In this document: one piece after another, positions 61,742-64,000 of the stretch
Layout: each line of letters begins with the position of its first letter
Position numbering within the stretch: position 1 is the first letter of the stretch
Assembly (NCBI RefSeq): GCF_003626535.1
Contig: NZ_RBAL01000006.1
Location: 1-64,000 of the forward strand
Direction: 5' to 3'
Source: Streptomyces hoynatensis
Lineage (GTDB): Bacteria > Actinomycetota > Actinomycetes > Streptomycetales > Streptomycetaceae
DNA: 64,000 nt
Notes under the pieces: generated by a model
Told to the model about the DNA's origin: nothing
What the model saw: the letters and a program-made list of their open reading frames with translations, nothing else
Databases searched by the model: none
Translations under genes and position numbers: made by a program

Positions 61742-63136
61742 TCAGGCCAGGCGCCTGACCCGGTAGGTGTTCCGCTCCGGCTCGCCCAGGTACTCCTGCC
61801 CGCGCATGGCGCACCAGGCCGGGATGTCGAGGCGGGCCGCCCCGTCGTCGGCGAGCACGGTCACCACCCCGCCCACCGGCACCCGGCCGATCGCCTTGGC
61901 CAGCTCGATCACCGGCAGCGGGCACAGGGTCCCCAGCGCGTCCACCGTCACCTCCTCCTCGCCACTTCCCGCACCCCCCGCGCTCCCGGCCGCCCCGGCG
62001 CGCGGGGCGAGCCGCCCGCGCACCGCGTTCACCGCGCCCGGCAGCAGGCCGAGGAAGCGCTCCACCTCCTCGCCCGGCGTCCCCGGCGGCAGCGACACCC
62101 GGACGTTGCCCTCGGACAGCACCCCCATCGCCCGCAGCACGTGACTCGGCGTCAGCGTGCTCGACGTGCACGAGGAGCCCGAGGACACCGAGAACCCCGC
62201 CTCGTCCAGCCCCTGCAGCAGCGCCTCCCCGTCCACGTACAGGCAGGAGAAGGTGACGATGTGCGGCAGCCGGTGCACCGGGTCCCCGGCCACCTCCACG
62301 TCCCGCACCAGCCTGGGCACCCGGTCCCTGATCCGCTCCACCAGCGCCCGCAGCCGCACCGCCTCGCGGGCCGCGTCCTGCCGGAACGCCCGCAGCGAGG
62401 CCGCGGCGGCCACCACGGCCGGGATGTTCTCGAAGCCCGCCGCCCGGCCCGACTCCCGCTCGTCCACCGGCGGCCGCGGCGCGAACCGCACGCCCTTGCG
62501 CACCGCAAGCAGCCCCACCCCGCCGGGCCCGCCCCACTTGTGCGCGCTCGCCGCCAGCAGCGACCAGCCCTCGGGCGGGGCCTCCCAGCCGAGCGACTGC
62601 GCCGCGTCCACCAGCAGCGGAACCCCCGCGGAGCGGCAGACCCCGGCGATCTCCGCCACCGGCTGCACCGTGCCCACCTCGTGGTTGGCCGACTGCACGC
62701 ACACCAGCGCGGTGCGGCCCGGCGCCGCGCGCAGCGCCTCCCCGACCGCGTCGGCGCTCACCCGGCCGCCGCGGTCCACCCCGATCTCCGCCGAGGTGCC
62801 GCCCGCGTCCCGGTGCGCCTCGGCGGCGTGCAGCACCGCCGAGTGCTCCACCGCGGACACCAGCAGGTGCCGCCCCGCCCTGGCGCGGCCCGCGAGCGCG
62901 CCGGCGATGCCGGAGTGCAGCGCCCGGGTGCCCGAGGAGGTGAACGTCAACTCGTCGGGGCGGCAGCCGATCGCCTCGGCCGCCGTCTCCCTGGCGGCGT
63001 CCAGCAGCATTCTGGCCCGGCGCCCCTCCCGGTGCAGCCGCGCCGGGTCGGCCCAGCCGTCCTCGAAGGCGGCGAGCAGCGCCTGACGGGCGACGGGATG
63101 CAGCGGAAGCGAGGAGGCGGCGTCGAAGTAGGACAC
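61742..63136 (-). CDS. cysteine desulfurase fused to a TusA-type sulfur carrier
   Basis: The 464-residue protein has residues 1-370 as a PLP-dependent class V aminotransferase: H98 (SAVEHSAV), D177 (LLVDAAQS), PLP lysine K200 (ASAHKWGGPGG) and the persulfide cysteine C323 (SSGSSCTSS). After a Gly/Ala linker, a TusA domain starts near 395 (VTVDALGTLCPLPVIELAK, with acceptor C405). The domain order allows direct sulfur transfer from C323 to C405. I recall the same fusion next to ctaC in other Streptomyces. It reads away from ctaC, and the two share a 300-base gap. Confidence 0.92.
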   Translation of the reverse strand: MSYFDAASSLPLHPVARQALLAAFEDGWADPARLHREGRRARMLLDAARETAAEAIGCRPDELTFTSSGTRALHSGIAGALAGRARAGRHLLVSAVEHSAVLHAAEAHRDAGGTSAEIGVDRGGRVSADAVGEALRAAPGRTALVCVQSANHEVGTVQPVAEIAGVCRSAGVPLLVDAAQSLGWEAPPEGWSLLAASAHKWGGPGGVGLLAVRKGVRFAPRPPVDERESGRAAGFENIPAVVAAAASLRAFRQDAAREAVRLRALVERIRDRVPRLVRDVEVAGDPVHRLPHIVTFSCLYVDGEALLQGLDEAGFSVSSGSSCTSSTLTPSHVLRAMGVLSEGNVRVSLPPGTPGEEVERFLGLLPGAVNAVRGRLAPRAGAAGSAGGAGSGEEEVTVDALGTLCPLPVIELAKAIGRVPVGGVVTVLADDGAARLDIPAWCAMRGQEYLGEPERNTYRVRRLA

Positions 63137-63437
63137 TGGAGAACGCTAATACCTGGCGGCGACCGCCCCGCCCGGGCCCGGCGCGGCCCCGCCCGGCACT
63201 CCCGCCCCGCGCCCCGCGCGCGGCCCGGGCGGCGCGGGCGCCACCCGGGCACCACCCGCGCCCCGCCCGGCCCCGCCACGCCCCCCGGGCGCGTTAGGCA
63301 CCCTCCCCGCGTGCCGCCCGGGGGCGTCCAGTAGGGTTTGCTCCGCATAAACATCCAAACCCTGCCCGTGTCAGGGCCGGCCCCCGCTCCGTGCGAAGGC
63401 AGCCCGGACAGGGGCGAGACTCTCGGGAAGGCGCTAC

Positions 63438-64000
63438 GTGAGTCCCAACGGCTCCGACCGCTCGTCGCGGCGCCCGATGCGGCGGGTCCTGCCGCAGGCG
63501 CTGATCGCGGGCCTGGTCCTGGCAACCGCGACAGGTTGCACATCCGAGGACTTTCCCCGCCTCGGCATGCCCACTCCCGTGACGGAGGAGGCGCCGCGGA
63601 TTCTGTCCCTGTGGCAGGGCTCCTGGGCCGCCGCGTTCGTCACGGGTGCGCTGGTGTGGGGCCTGATCCTGTGGAGTGTGTTCTTCCACCGCAGGTCGCG
63701 GACGAAGGTCGAGGTCCCGCCGCAGAACCGGTACAACCTCCCCATCGAGGCCCTGTACACGCTCGTTCCGCTGATCGTCGTCTCGGTCCTCTTCTACTTC
63801 ACCGCGCGGGACCAGAACGAGCTGCTGAAGACCTCCGACGAGCCCGACCACATCATCAACGTGGTCGGCTACCAGTGGAGCTGGGGCTTCAACTACATCG
63901 AGTCCGTGGGCGCCTCGGACAACGACGCGCGCACCGCGCCCGAACTCGACTCGATCCCCGACCGGTACAAGGACCGCTTCCCGGAGAACGCGGACGGCGT
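63438..64000 (+). CDS. ctaC: cytochrome c oxidase subunit II, 5' part
   Basis: The visible 187 residues start at the GTG at 63438 (VSPNGSDRSSRRPM). A lipoprotein-like signal follows (LIAGLVLATATGC with C34), then two membrane helices (WAAAFVTGALVWGLILWSVFF and LVPLIVVSVLFYF) and the start of the cupredoxin domain (VVGYQWSWGFNY). It is the entry subunit for electrons in the aa3 oxidase. The CuA ligands lie beyond the window. The 300-base gap to the cysteine desulfurase contains TAGGGT (63344-63349), a possible -10. Confidence 0.95.
   Translation, partial: MSPNGSDRSSRRPMRRVLPQALIAGLVLATATGCTSEDFPRLGMPTPVTEEAPRILSLWQGSWAAAFVTGALVWGLILWSVFFHRRSRTKVEVPPQNRYNLPIEALYTLVPLIVVSVLFYFTARDQNELLKTSDEPDHIINVVGYQWSWGFNYIESVGASDNDARTAPELDSIPDRYKDRFPENADG

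Overview
The window is very GC-rich actinobacterial chromosome, almost certainly from Streptomyces or a close relative. This follows from the roughly 75% GC, the frequent GTG starts, the malR-malEFG-aglA maltose locus, a type I glutamine synthetase behind a GlnR box, lipB-lipA, a two-lipoyl-domain SucB next to Lpd, the cobU-cobT pair with a Streptomyces-type CobU fusion, and the nadA/erpA/ctaC neighbourhood. From memory, the core gene order matches the S. coelicolor region between malR and the cytochrome oxidase cluster. I could not check this with a search.

Layout. 1-1248: the left part of an IS110-family insertion sequence. It holds a transposase on the minus strand (cut by the window edge) and a noncoding end that folds as a candidate bridge RNA. 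1345-5730: a small coiled-coil gene, a PAP2-type membrane phosphatase, a frameshifted alpha/beta hydrolase and a divergent HTH-WYL regulator. 4702-11994: the maltose/maltodextrin locus, malR, malE-malF-malG-aglA, and a second MalR-like regulator coupled to aglA. 12216-17522: a histidine kinase, a secreted PI-PLC-like protein, a NarL-type response regulator and a sigma-like transmembrane chimera, all on the minus strand. 17761-26405: a mixed metabolic and regulatory stretch with an oxidoreductase, a Tat-exported amidohydrolase, a MarR-GNAT fusion, a DUF2795 protein, TetR, RsgA with a possible 22-codon leader, and an ECF41-type sigma factor. 26623-31798: glnA with its GlnR box and terminator, an RDD protein, and the lipB-lipA-small gene-DUF4191 cluster.

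32033-39251: an NsdA-like regulator, a flavin amine-oxidase-like enzyme, a TIGR01777 epimerase, a DUF4240 protein, an SDR enzyme and a second HTH-WYL regulator. 39252-39816: a gene-free, AT-richer gap with palindromes and a G-rich repeat. 39817-46513: a GntR regulator, sucB, lpd, pepA and cobS. 46548-51546: a membrane protein, cobT, the cobU fusion, a small acidic protein and an HtrA-type protease. 51621-55877: DUF3043, then pspA, its partner gene and a two-component pair, a likely envelope-stress unit. 55968-64000: GNAT, nadA, erpA, a large acidic membrane-anchored protein, a PfkB kinase, a cysteine desulfurase-TusA fusion and the start of ctaC.

Themes. Central carbon and nitrogen metabolism (maltose uptake, the 2-oxoglutarate dehydrogenase parts, glutamine synthetase) sits beside cofactor supply (lipoate, cobalamin, NAD, Fe-S and sulfur transfer), and the window ends at the respiratory oxidase. 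The observation most worth testing is the IS110 noncoding end. Three stem-loops lie in the order expected for a bridge RNA. Two guide-like segments match the predicted element boundary with the strand polarity that IS110 bridge RNAs use.
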